37,090 nucleotides of DNA from Bdellovibrionales bacterium (GTDB taxonomy: Bacteria; Bdellovibrionota; Bdellovibrionia; Bdellovibrionales; UBA1609): the NCBI GenBank assembly GCA_007121385.1, contig SKLV01000132.1, positions 1-37,090 on the forward strand. The letters are read 5' to 3'. Position 1 is the stretch's first letter. Each line of letters begins with the position of its first letter. The translations under genes and the position numbers were made by a program. Below the pieces are notes generated by a model. It was not told the origin of the DNA. It ran no database searches and saw only the letters and a program-made list of their open reading frames with translations. Positions 8,680 through 16,663 of the stretch are shown in pieces.

Positions 8680-9288
8680 ATTCGCCTGAAGGCTGATTTT
8701 TACCGCCAAGACACCATCGATGTGGCCCAACAGCTGCTGGGAAAGCAACTGGTCCGCCAGTTGCCGGGGGGTTTGAGGATTAGCGGAGAGATTGCGGAGA
8801 CCGAGGCCTATTTGGGCCTGGAGGATCCGGCCTGCCATAGCTTTTCAGGCAAAATCACCCCCCGCACCTCCACCCTTTATCTACCGGCAGGTCATAGCTA
8901 TGTGTACTTTGTCTATGGAATGCACCACTGCTTTAATGTGGTTTGCGGAGACCAGAGCCAGCCCGAGGCCGTCTTGATCCGAGCTCTGCGTATCACTGAG
9001 GGCTGGGAGCAAATTCTGGCCTCCCGAGGCCATGAGCCCCTTTCCCCTCGCCAAAGAGAGACTGTCGCCTCAGGACCGGCCAAGCTCTGTAGGGCCTTGA
9101 GCATTGACCTCAGTCTGAACCGGCTGGATTTAACCACCTCTGAGCAGATTTTTATTGAGGAGCCTCGAGGCGCTGAGGCCTTGCCAAAACCTGGCCTTGG
9201 GCCCTTGGGCTTTATGGCTCTGCCACGAGTGGGGATAGACTATGCAGGAGATGCGGCCCTATGGCCCCTGCGTTTTGTGCTGGCTTAA
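8680..9288 (+). CDS. DNA-3-methyladenine glycosylase (AAG/MPG family)
   Basis: VAQQLLGKQLV, IAETEAYLGLEDPACHSF, YVYFVYGMHHCFNVVC, VLIRALR, GPAKLC. Homology-like residues ADFYRQDTID lie upstream of the ORF-track GTG start (8722); an AUU at 8680 follows an SD GAGGAG. Confidence 0.85.
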   Translation: MRLKADFYRQDTIDVAQQLLGKQLVRQLPGGLRISGEIAETEAYLGLEDPACHSFSGKITPRTSTLYLPAGHSYVYFVYGMHHCFNVVCGDQSQPEAVLIRALRITEGWEQILASRGHEPLSPRQRETVASGPAKLCRALSIDLSLNRLDLTTSEQIFIEEPRGAEALPKPGLGPLGFMALPRVGIDYAGDAALWPLRFVLA

Positions 9289-9370
9289 GACCGATTGACC
9301 TTGAAAATCATGGGCCAGAGCATATTCTTGAGGGCGATTTTTGGGCATAATTTTTTTAAAGAGGTGATTT

Positions 9371-9766
9371 ATGGCATTAAAGAATTTCTTAACTCGAGTC
9401 TTTTTCGGCCTTTCCGTGGCCAGCACTTCCAGCCTCAGCTCGGTGGCTCTTGCCGACTTGGAAAAGGCTCAGCCTGGAGATGTGATCTTTATTGATGTGC
9501 GCACTCCTGCCGAGTTCAACCAGGGCCACATCCCTGGAGCCATCAATATTGATCTCTATGATTCCAGCTTTATGGGGCGCTTAAATGAGCTGGACCCTGG
9601 AAAATTTTATAAGCTGTATTGCCGCAGCGGAGCTCGCTCCGGCCAGGCTCAGCAGATTATGCGAACTTTGGGCTTTTTGCGGGCCGAGAATATCGGCGGC
9701 TTCCGCCAGGCCTCTCGCTACGCCAACCAGCTTTTACAGAGCCTTCCTCAACTCAAGGCTCAGTAA
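9371..9766 (+). CDS. Exported rhodanese-like domain protein
   Basis: Signal peptide ending VALA; VIFIDVRTPAEFNQGHIPGAINID; active-site loop CRSGARSGQA; SD AAAGAGGTGA upstream. Confidence 0.88.
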   Translation: MALKNFLTRVFFGLSVASTSSLSSVALADLEKAQPGDVIFIDVRTPAEFNQGHIPGAINIDLYDSSFMGRLNELDPGKFYKLYCRSGARSGQAQQIMRTLGFLRAENIGGFRQASRYANQLLQSLPQLKAQ

Positions 9767-9824
9767 GCTTTTTTAAGGACTTTTTCTTTGCTTAGGCCCC
9801 TCAAACAGGGCATAAGCGGACTTC

Positions 9825-10832
9825 ATGTTATGTGAAGTTTTGGCTAAATCTCGCAGCAAGGCCTCTCATGTTCTAAATGCCACAACTGTCCGAACTTTTC
9901 AGTTCAGGATCTCCATATTGAGTCTGGGGCCATTGCTCCTGGTGGCTCTCCTCGCTCTCTCCTCCCCTGGGGCCTGGGCCGAACAGCAAAAGAGCTGTGA
10001 ACAGACTCTCCAGGGAAAAGGGGCTCAGGCCCCCTCGACCGCAAGCTCAGAGTCTGTCCTGGACTCCGCAGAACTCCGAAAGATCTATCAAAGTGTCCTT
10101 GCCGACCTGCCGCCGAGGGGAGACTCTCCCTCCATCAGTTTGATTTTGCCGGCCTATCGGGAGGAGAAAAGGCTGCCCCGATCCATTGCCAAAATGCAGA
10201 GTTTTTTGGACCGCCATCCATTGCCCCTAGAGATCCTGCTTGTCGTGGAAAAATCCCCCGATCAAACTCTGGGCTTGGCTCGATCCCTGACTGAAGGAGA
10301 CCCGCGCTTTGTGGTCATCGACAATCAAGTTCATCGAGGCAAGGGCTATGCGGTGCGCTCAGGAGTAAAAAAGGCTAAAGGGGACTTTGTGTTTTTCACT
10401 GACTTAGATCTCTCCATACCCCCTGAGGAGATGCTCAAAGCCCTGTCGCTTCTACTGTCTCAGCCTCAGGTGGATATGATCATTGGCTACCGCAACTTGG
10501 CCGAGGAGAGGAGCTTGATTCGCCAAGCCTTCAGTTGGACCTTTCAGTACTTGGCTCTGTGTATTGCCGGTGTGCCCACCAGCTGGGACAGCCAATGCGG
10601 CTTTAAGGCCTTTCGCTGGGAGGTGGCCCAGCAACTCTTTGATGAACAGCGGCTGGATGGCTTTGCCTTTGATGTGGAAGTCCTGGCCCTAGCCCGACGG
10701 GAGGGCTATGAGGTCTATAGTCAAACAGTGCCCTTCTTTGATCAGGAGGGCTCCACTGTGCATCTGCTCAAAGATCCGCCCAAGATGTTGATGGATCTCA
10801 TTCGGGTGCGCAGCTCCCTACTCCACAACTGA
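9825..10832 (+). CDS. GT2 glycosyltransferase (dolichyl-phosphate sugar transferase-like) with N-terminal signal peptide/anchor
   Basis: ISLILPAYREEKRLPRSI; HRGKGYAVRSGVKKAKGDFVFFTDLDLSIPPEE; SQCGFKAFR; hydrophobic segment ending SSPGAWA-EQQ at the N-terminus. Confidence 0.8.
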   Translation: MLCEVLAKSRSKASHVLNATTVRTFQFRISILSLGPLLLVALLALSSPGAWAEQQKSCEQTLQGKGAQAPSTASSESVLDSAELRKIYQSVLADLPPRGDSPSISLILPAYREEKRLPRSIAKMQSFLDRHPLPLEILLVVEKSPDQTLGLARSLTEGDPRFVVIDNQVHRGKGYAVRSGVKKAKGDFVFFTDLDLSIPPEEMLKALSLLLSQPQVDMIIGYRNLAEERSLIRQAFSWTFQYLALCIAGVPTSWDSQCGFKAFRWEVAQQLFDEQRLDGFAFDVEVLALARREGYEVYSQTVPFFDQEGSTVHLLKDPPKMLMDLIRVRSSLLHN

Positions 10833-11903
10833 TTTGGAATTTTGTGAGGAGAGAAGATCCTCACATTGAGAGGCCTGAGCCCGCGCCAAGCCCCTCTCCT
10901 CAACCCCCTGCCACCCCTGCGCTGTGGGCGGAGGCACCAAGCTTTTGAGACGAATTTTGACTGGCACTTTAAAGCGCAGAGTGACCACTTGAAAACTGGC
11001 CGTAGTGGCAATCAAAGGGGGCACACTCACCCCCATCGCCATGCCCCCTCCAACCATTCGGTCATTTCTGAGGAGCATAGGGCCGCCCGGCAAATAGTAT
11101 GTATTTATCTTTTCAAAAAAACGCCCCTCTTGGGATCCCACTTGAGGACTGGCGGCAGCAATCATCCGACCATTGACGGAGGCCAGTAGAGTGGGCAGAA
11201 GAGCCCTCTTGGGAATCTCCACATCCAAATAGAGACTTTTTAAGCAAAGCTCTCCCTCGGGCCCCATGTCCACTGAGAGCTCGCAGCCCAAGACCAGTCC
11301 AAAACCTAAAGCCACTCCGGGGACTCGATACTCTCCCCATGTCCATCCGGGCCAACCCGAGGCCACCTCAGCGCCGGCCCCCATATAGAGCTCCATATCC
11401 TGAGCTCTTGATAAACTTTTTATATTTTTTTGAATAAAAAAGCCATCCACCTTTTGCAGCAGGGCCTCAATCAGCAAATGGCTCTTTTGTCGTGGCCCTG
11501 GCTGTGGTGGACTTTGTGCTGAGGTCAGGAATCGACGTAAAAAATAAAGCCGAGAAGTCAATTTGGGCAGTGACTCCAGCTTGTAGGCCAAGGCCGTAAG
11601 AATCATGCGCCTTTTGTGGACAAAGGCCTGACGATCAACAAGAGACAGGGCTAAGAACTCCTCTAAGACTTCCTGTCGGGGCTCATAGAGGTCATAAGAG
11701 TGGGACAGCTCCTCTCCCACCAAATGCACCTCCAACCGGTCCAAATGGTCAAAGTGAGTCCAGCCTCCTAGATCACTGGCCCAAGCCCTCTCCCAGTCAG
11801 GGGCTGAGGCCTCCTCAGCCACCACCCTGTCCAGCTTCAAGCCTATTGTTAAGACAACAAAAAGGGCTCCTGCTAACCAGAGCCCATAGCTACGCAAAAT
11901 CAT
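10818..11903 (-). CDS. Exported protein of unknown function
   Basis: ORF extends to 12119, but Met at 11903 (MILRSYGLWLAGALFVVLTIGL) gives a signal peptide and avoids overlap with the FAD oxidoreductase gene. No family recognised. Confidence 0.6.
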   Translation of the reverse strand: MILRSYGLWLAGALFVVLTIGLKLDRVVAEEASAPDWERAWASDLGGWTHFDHLDRLEVHLVGEELSHSYDLYEPRQEVLEEFLALSLVDRQAFVHKRRMILTALAYKLESLPKLTSRLYFLRRFLTSAQSPPQPGPRQKSHLLIEALLQKVDGFFIQKNIKSLSRAQDMELYMGAGAEVASGWPGWTWGEYRVPGVALGFGLVLGCELSVDMGPEGELCLKSLYLDVEIPKRALLPTLLASVNGRMIAAASPQVGSQEGRFFEKINTYYLPGGPMLLRNDRMVGGGMAMGVSVPPLIATTASFQVVTLRFKVPVKIRLKSLVPPPTAQGWQGVEERGLARAQASQCEDLLSSQNSKSVVE

Positions 11904-11964
11904 AAGCCCCCAGTCATACCCCAAGCCCCAAAGGGGACCAAGTCCCTTTAGTGATAGCGGCGCG

Positions 11965-14112
11965 TTAAGAACGACGCCACTGATGGTAGCGGGCCAACCA
12001 GCGCAGAGCCCCTTGAGGAGCTGTGGCCTTTTTCCAGACCCCGGCGGCAAATTTATTGGCCTCAGCCAGTGTGGGGTAAATGTGAATGGTGCCCAGGATT
12101 TTGTTGAGTCCAAGGCCATACTTCATGGCTAAAACATACTCGGCCATAATGTCGCCGGCATGGGGACCTACAATGGTCGCACCTAAAATCCGGTCACTGC
12201 CTGGAGGAGTGAGCACCTTTACAAAGCCTTTGGCCTCACCATCGGCAATGGCTCGATCCAAGCCCTCAATACTGTAGCGAGTGAGCTGGTACTCCACCCC
12301 CCTCTCCTGGGCCTCCTGTTCGTTCAAGCCCACCCGAGCCACTTCGGGATCGGTGAAGGTGCACCAGGGGATCACTCGGTAGTCCACCCGAAAGCGCTTA
12401 AAGGGGCTGAACAAAGAGTTCACAGCCACAAACCAGGCCTGATGACTGGCCACATGAGTGAACTGGTAGGGGCCCGTGACATCTCCACACACATAGATAT
12501 TGGGGTAGTTGGTCACTCGCATATATTCATCAGCCACAAGGGTTCCCCGCTCCGAAACCTCCACCCCAAGCTCCTCCAAGCCAAAGCCTTTGATATTGGC
12601 CTGTCTGCCCAGAGCCAAGAGAATCCTGTCAAAGTCCAAGGCCGTCTCTTGCCCCTCATGCTCACAAATCAAACGACGGCCCTCTTCAATGCGCAGCCCC
12701 CTATGGGATGTCTTGATGGCAATGCCCTCTTGCTCAAAGCGCTGGCGGATGAGTTGGGCCACCTCTTGGTCCTCACGGCCCATAATCTCAGGGGCCATCT
12801 CCACTAAAGTCACCTTGGAGCCCAGTCGCGCAAAGCTCTGGGCTAGCTCGCAGCCAATGGGACCACCCCCCAAGACCAACAAGTTTTTTGGCAACTCTTT
12901 CAGGTCCCAAACATTGTCGCTGGTGAGATAGTCCACTTCTTTCAATCCTGGCAGTTCAGGCACAAGGGGCCTGGCTCCAGTGGCAATCACTATATTTTTA
13001 GAGGTTAAGACCTTGTCTCCCACTTGCACTTCATAGGGGCTCAAAATTTTGGCCTCACCTTGAAAGCAGTCCACACCAAGACCCGAGTAGCGCTCCACTG
13101 AATCGTGGGGTTCAATGCGGGCGATGATCCTCTTCACCCGCTCCATAACCTGACCAAGATCCACCGGTTGAGGAGCAGAATCCACTTGAGGCAAGCCAAA
13201 CTCGGGAGCTCGCTTCAGATAGTTGAAAATCTTAGCCGAACGAATTAAGGCCTTACTGGGCACGCAGCCTGTGTTGAGACAGTCCCCCCCCATCTTGTGC
13301 TTTTCAACCAAAGCCACCTTGGCCTTGATGGCGGCGGCAATATAGGCTGACACTAAACCGGCACTGCCGGCCCCAATGACCACCATATTGAAGTCAAACT
13401 TTTTGGGCTTTTTAAAGCCTCGCAGATGCTTGCGCGCCTTGATCACCTCCAGAGTTCGCTTGGAAATCAAGGGCAAAACACCAATCAGAACAAAGGACAG
13501 CAGCAGTGCCGGAGAGAGTAAACCTTTAAGAGAGTCCAGCTGGGCAATTTGAGTGCCCGCATTCACATAGACGGCCGTGCCTGGAAGCATCCCCACCATG
13601 CTCACAAAAAAGTAGGCGCTGGTGCGAATAGGAGTGAGTCCCATCACCAAGTTGATCAAGAAAAAGGGGAAAAGAGGCACTAATCTTAAGGTGAAAAGGT
13701 AAAAAGCTCCTTCCTTTTCAATACCGCGATTAATACTTCCCAGCTTATCGCGAAAGCGGGTCTGCACCCAGTCTCGCAGTAGAAAGCGGGACACCAAAAA
13801 GGCCAAGGTGGCCCCGATGGTGCTGGACAAAGACACAGTCACTAAGCCCACCCAAAAGCCAAAAATCGCCCCGCCAGCCAGAGTCAAAACCAAAGCGCCC
13901 GGTATGGAGAGGGCGGTGGATAAAATGTAAATTCCGGCAAAGAGACCCAGGAGCAGCAGAGGCTGGCTGCGGTAAAAGTCGTCCAAGGCCTGTTGGTGCT
14001 CCTTGAGAGCTTCAAGAGATAGGTACTGAGCCAGGCCTGACTGCTGGATCAAAAAAAAGACCAAAGCCAGGCCTGTGAGAACGAGAATTTTTTTAAGCCA
14101 CTGCTTTTTCAA
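11965..14112 (-). CDS. TVP38/TMEM64 (DedA-like) membrane domain fused to FAD-dependent pyridine nucleotide-disulfide oxidoreductase
   Basis: N-terminal membrane half with SIPGALVLTLAGGAIFGFWVG; C-terminal VVIGAGSAGLVSAYIAA, GGDCLNTGCVPSKAL redox CxxxxC, GGGPIGCELAQSFARLGSKVT, CGDVTGPYQFTHVA. TTG start at 14112. Confidence 0.9.
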   Translation of the reverse strand: MKKQWLKKILVLTGLALVFFLIQQSGLAQYLSLEALKEHQQALDDFYRSQPLLLLGLFAGIYILSTALSIPGALVLTLAGGAIFGFWVGLVTVSLSSTIGATLAFLVSRFLLRDWVQTRFRDKLGSINRGIEKEGAFYLFTLRLVPLFPFFLINLVMGLTPIRTSAYFFVSMVGMLPGTAVYVNAGTQIAQLDSLKGLLSPALLLSFVLIGVLPLISKRTLEVIKARKHLRGFKKPKKFDFNMVVIGAGSAGLVSAYIAAAIKAKVALVEKHKMGGDCLNTGCVPSKALIRSAKIFNYLKRAPEFGLPQVDSAPQPVDLGQVMERVKRIIARIEPHDSVERYSGLGVDCFQGEAKILSPYEVQVGDKVLTSKNIVIATGARPLVPELPGLKEVDYLTSDNVWDLKELPKNLLVLGGGPIGCELAQSFARLGSKVTLVEMAPEIMGREDQEVAQLIRQRFEQEGIAIKTSHRGLRIEEGRRLICEHEGQETALDFDRILLALGRQANIKGFGLEELGVEVSERGTLVADEYMRVTNYPNIYVCGDVTGPYQFTHVASHQAWFVAVNSLFSPFKRFRVDYRVIPWCTFTDPEVARVGLNEQEAQERGVEYQLTRYSIEGLDRAIADGEAKGFVKVLTPPGSDRILGATIVGPHAGDIMAEYVLAMKYGLGLNKILGTIHIYPTLAEANKFAAGVWKKATAPQGALRWLARYHQWRRS

Positions 14113-14119
14113 AATAAAA

Positions 14120-14155
14120 ATCCCCCAGTAAAGACACTTTTCTTTACTAGGGGAT
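14120..14155 (-). terminator. Intrinsic terminator/attenuator-like hairpin between persulfide dioxygenase and the TVP38-FAD gene
   Basis: Minus strand ATCCCCTAGTAAAGA-AAAGTG-TCTTTACTGGGGGAT followed by TTTTATTTTG: 15-bp stem (one U-G pair), 6-nt loop, U-rich tail. Confidence 0.85.
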
Positions 14156-14187
14156 CATAATTAGAGCAGGAGATCAACTGAGGATCT

Positions 14188-15051
14188 TTACTCGCGGATG
14201 GGGATCTTCAAGTAGCTGGCTCCGTTATTCTCTTGGGGGGGCAGCTTTCCCGCATCAATATTCACCTGCACACTGGGAAGCAGCAGGCGGGGAGCTGCAA
14301 GAGTGCGGTCGCGGCTGGTGCGAAACTCCACAAACTCGTTCTTGGTGGTTGAGGCCTTGATATGAATGTTCTTTTCCTTCTGTTCACCAATGGTGGACTC
14401 CCAGGCCACAGGACGACCATTCGGCTGGTAGTCATGGCCAGTGAAGGCCCGAGTCTCATCGGGCAAGCTGTAGAGCTTGTCGTGGACGGAAGTGTAGAGG
14501 TCTTCCGCACTGCCTGCGGGAAAATCACAGCGACCCGTTCCGTAGTCTGGCATAAACAGAGCGTCCCCAGTGAAGACCGCATCACCAATCAAATAGCTGG
14601 CGCAGGCCGGAGTGTGACCAGGAGTGTAAATGGTGTCAATCTTTAGAGTCCCGGCCTGCAGGGGCTCGCCCTCCTTAAGAAGCACATCAAACTGACTGCC
14701 ATCTGTTTTAAACTCGGGGTCTAAGTTAAAGACCCCTTTAAAGACTTCTTGGACCTTGCAGATATTGGCACCAATACCCACTTTGACTCCGGGGAGATGG
14801 GGCTTCATCACCTGAGCACCGGATATGTGATCGGCATGGGCATGGGTCTCCAAAATGTAGTGGACCTTTAAATCCTTATCGTTGACAAAGGCCAAGACTT
14901 CCTCGGCCGATTTGGTGCTGACTTTGGAGGCCGCTGGATCGTAGTCCCATACTGGATCCAATATCACTGCATCTTTACTGGAAGGGTCAAAGACCACATA
15001 AGTCAGGGTCCAGGTGTCCTTATCAAAAAATTCTTTTACTGAAGGCTTCAT
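14188..15051 (-). CDS. MBL-fold persulfide (sulfur) dioxygenase, ETHE1/Blh-like
   Basis: ILETHAHADHISGAQ, TIYTPGHTPACASYLIGDAVFTGDALFMPDYGTGRCDFPAGSAEDLYTSV, FTGHDYQPNGR. Confidence 0.9.
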   Translation of the reverse strand: MKPSVKEFFDKDTWTLTYVVFDPSSKDAVILDPVWDYDPAASKVSTKSAEEVLAFVNDKDLKVHYILETHAHADHISGAQVMKPHLPGVKVGIGANICKVQEVFKGVFNLDPEFKTDGSQFDVLLKEGEPLQAGTLKIDTIYTPGHTPACASYLIGDAVFTGDALFMPDYGTGRCDFPAGSAEDLYTSVHDKLYSLPDETRAFTGHDYQPNGRPVAWESTIGEQKEKNIHIKASTTKNEFVEFRTSRDRTLAAPRLLLPSVQVNIDAGKLPPQENNGASYLKIPIRE

Positions 15052-15177
15052 AATTCACCTCTTTCTTGTTCTGGTTGAAAACTCTAGGCTGATTTTGTCA
15101 GCTACAGCCTTAGACTAACTGAGGCCACTGAGCAATGAAGATGTGCCAGCACACAATTAAGCCCCCAATTCGGTGCC

Positions 15178-15192
15178 CCTGAGGACCTCAGG
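15178..15192. promoter_or_regulatory. Inverted repeat CCTGAGG-A-CCTCAGG in the divergent intergenic region
   Basis: Perfect 7-bp arms with a 1-nt centre. Confidence 0.35.
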
Positions 15193-15263
15193 CCGCTACT
15201 GAAATCTGGGCCTCGACGGGGTCTCGACCTGGAGATCAAGGCGGGAGATAGAGCCTCAACCCG

Positions 15264-15278
15264 TGTTGCATCGCAACA
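15264..15278. promoter_or_regulatory. Inverted repeat TGTTGC-ATC-GCAACA in the divergent intergenic region; candidate operator
   Basis: Perfect 6-bp arms with a 3-nt spacer between persulfide dioxygenase and Crp/Fnr genes. Confidence 0.4.
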
Positions 15279-15405
15279 ATTACCCCGCTGCCCCCCCCTG
15301 AATCCCCCTCAAAGGTCCTGAAGGCCTTGAGTGTCTTAAAATGAGTCATTACACTTTCCCCTCTTTATATAAGAGATAAGCTGATGATTTCTCAGTGAGG
15401 CCTTG

Positions 15406-16053
15406 ATGTTTTTCCGCGAGTTTTGGAGCTACCTGGCTCCAGAGATTAAAATCCAATTGGAGTCTTCGGCAAGAGCCCTGGACTTTAAGCGAGGAGAGTT
15501 TATTTACCAAGAGGGGGAGCTGCCTCAGGGGCTCTACTTTGTCAAATCAGGCCTGGTGGGACTGGTTCTCTTGGGGGCCGCCTCTGGTAAAGAGCACCTG
15601 CTGCGCTTCTTCCGTGAAAACCAGTTTTTTGGCCACCGCTCTCTCTTTGCTGAAGAGGGCTACCATGGCTCCACCATTGCCTTAGAGCCCACATCCCTGC
15701 GCATGATCCCCAAGGCTGTTATTTTTGATATCCTGAGTAAACATCCTTATCTCTACAAAGATGTGGTGGTGGTCCTCTCTAAGGAATTGCGTCAGGCCGA
15801 GGTTCAGCGAGTGATGATTTTGGAGAACCAGATTCTGGCGCGAACGGCTCAGGCCGTGATCTACTTGAAAGAACTCCACCCCGACCACAAGTGGACGCGC
15901 CAAGAGATTGCCAACTTTTGCGCCAGTACGGTCTCAACCATTATCAAGGCCCTGGCAGAGCTGGAGTCCCGGGGTCTGATCCGCCAAGCTGGCAGAAGTA
16001 TTGAGATCTTAGATCGACAGGGCCTTCTCACTTTGCAAGAGAGCAACCTCTAA
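15406..16053 (+). CDS. Crp/Fnr family transcriptional regulator
   Basis: cNMP-like beta barrel (FIYQEGELPQGLYFVKSGLVGL...FFGHRSLFAEE) and C-terminal HTH (TRQEIANFCASTVSTIIKALAELESRGLI). ATG at 15406 preferred over TTG at 15403. Confidence 0.9.
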   Translation: MFFREFWSYLAPEIKIQLESSARALDFKRGEFIYQEGELPQGLYFVKSGLVGLVLLGAASGKEHLLRFFRENQFFGHRSLFAEEGYHGSTIALEPTSLRMIPKAVIFDILSKHPYLYKDVVVVLSKELRQAEVQRVMILENQILARTAQAVIYLKELHPDHKWTRQEIANFCASTVSTIIKALAELESRGLIRQAGRSIEILDRQGLLTLQESNL

Positions 16054-16069
16054 GGGAGTTCTTCTGAAA

Positions 16070-16096
16070 CTATAAAAAGTTTTCAGGGACTTAGCG
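16070..16096 (+). terminator. Possible stem-loop after the Crp/Fnr gene
   Basis: CTGAAACT-ATAAAA-AGTTTTCAG near-inverted repeat; no strong T tract, so terminator function is uncertain. Confidence 0.25.
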
Positions 16097-16234
16097 ATTT
16101 TTGCGGACAATTATGCTCCAGCACATCTAGATATCCTCACCGCTCGTGGCAATCTTAAGTTTTCAGAGCGTGAAGAGCTGTAGTTTAAAAAAAGTATTTT
16201 GAGTCATTTTATTTAACAGGAAAAGAGGTGACCT

Positions 16235-16663
16235 ATGCCTATGGATTGGATTTATGCCCTAGTGGGCGGAGTGCTGATTGGAGTGTCCGTCTCCATTATG
16301 CTGATCTGGAACGGAAGAGTGACCGGGATCAGTGGAATTATCAATGGAGCTCTAGCCAACCTAGAAGGAGATCGCTCCTGGCGATTCGCTTTTATTGGGG
16401 GTCTGGTGTTGGGAGGACTCACTCTCAATTTGATCAATCCGTCTTTTTTTGCCGGCGGTCTCAACAGCCCGGACTGGACTGTGGTGGTGGCCGGCCTCCT
16501 GGTGGGCTTTGGCACCATTATGGGCAGTGGATGCACCAGCGGACACGGAGTCTGTGGCATTAGCCGCTTTTCGACTCGCTCTCTGATGGCCACAGTGACT
16601 TTTATGCTGGCGGGCATTTTGGCGGTCTATCTGTTTAGAACAATGGGGGTTCTGTCATGGTAA
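16235..16663 (+). CDS. YeeE/YedE family protein (PmpA-like, sulfur-compound transport)
   Basis: GFGTIMGSGCTSGHGVCGISRFS signature; paired with a second YeeE half-protein. Confidence 0.85.
   Translation: MPMDWIYALVGGVLIGVSVSIMLIWNGRVTGISGIINGALANLEGDRSWRFAFIGGLVLGGLTLNLINPSFFAGGLNSPDWTVVVAGLLVGFGTIMGSGCTSGHGVCGISRFSTRSLMATVTFMLAGILAVYLFRTMGVLSW

Noticed and set aside
9767-9824. GCCC...GGGC hairpin and T-rich run after the rhodanese gene as a terminator
   Set aside because: Stem is only 4 bp and the T runs precede rather than follow it.
15264-15278. Considered as a classical CRP or FNR site
   Set aside because: The dyad TGTTGC-N3-GCAACA does not fit TGTGA-N6-TCACA or TTGAT-N4-ATCAA; kept only as a generic candidate operator.
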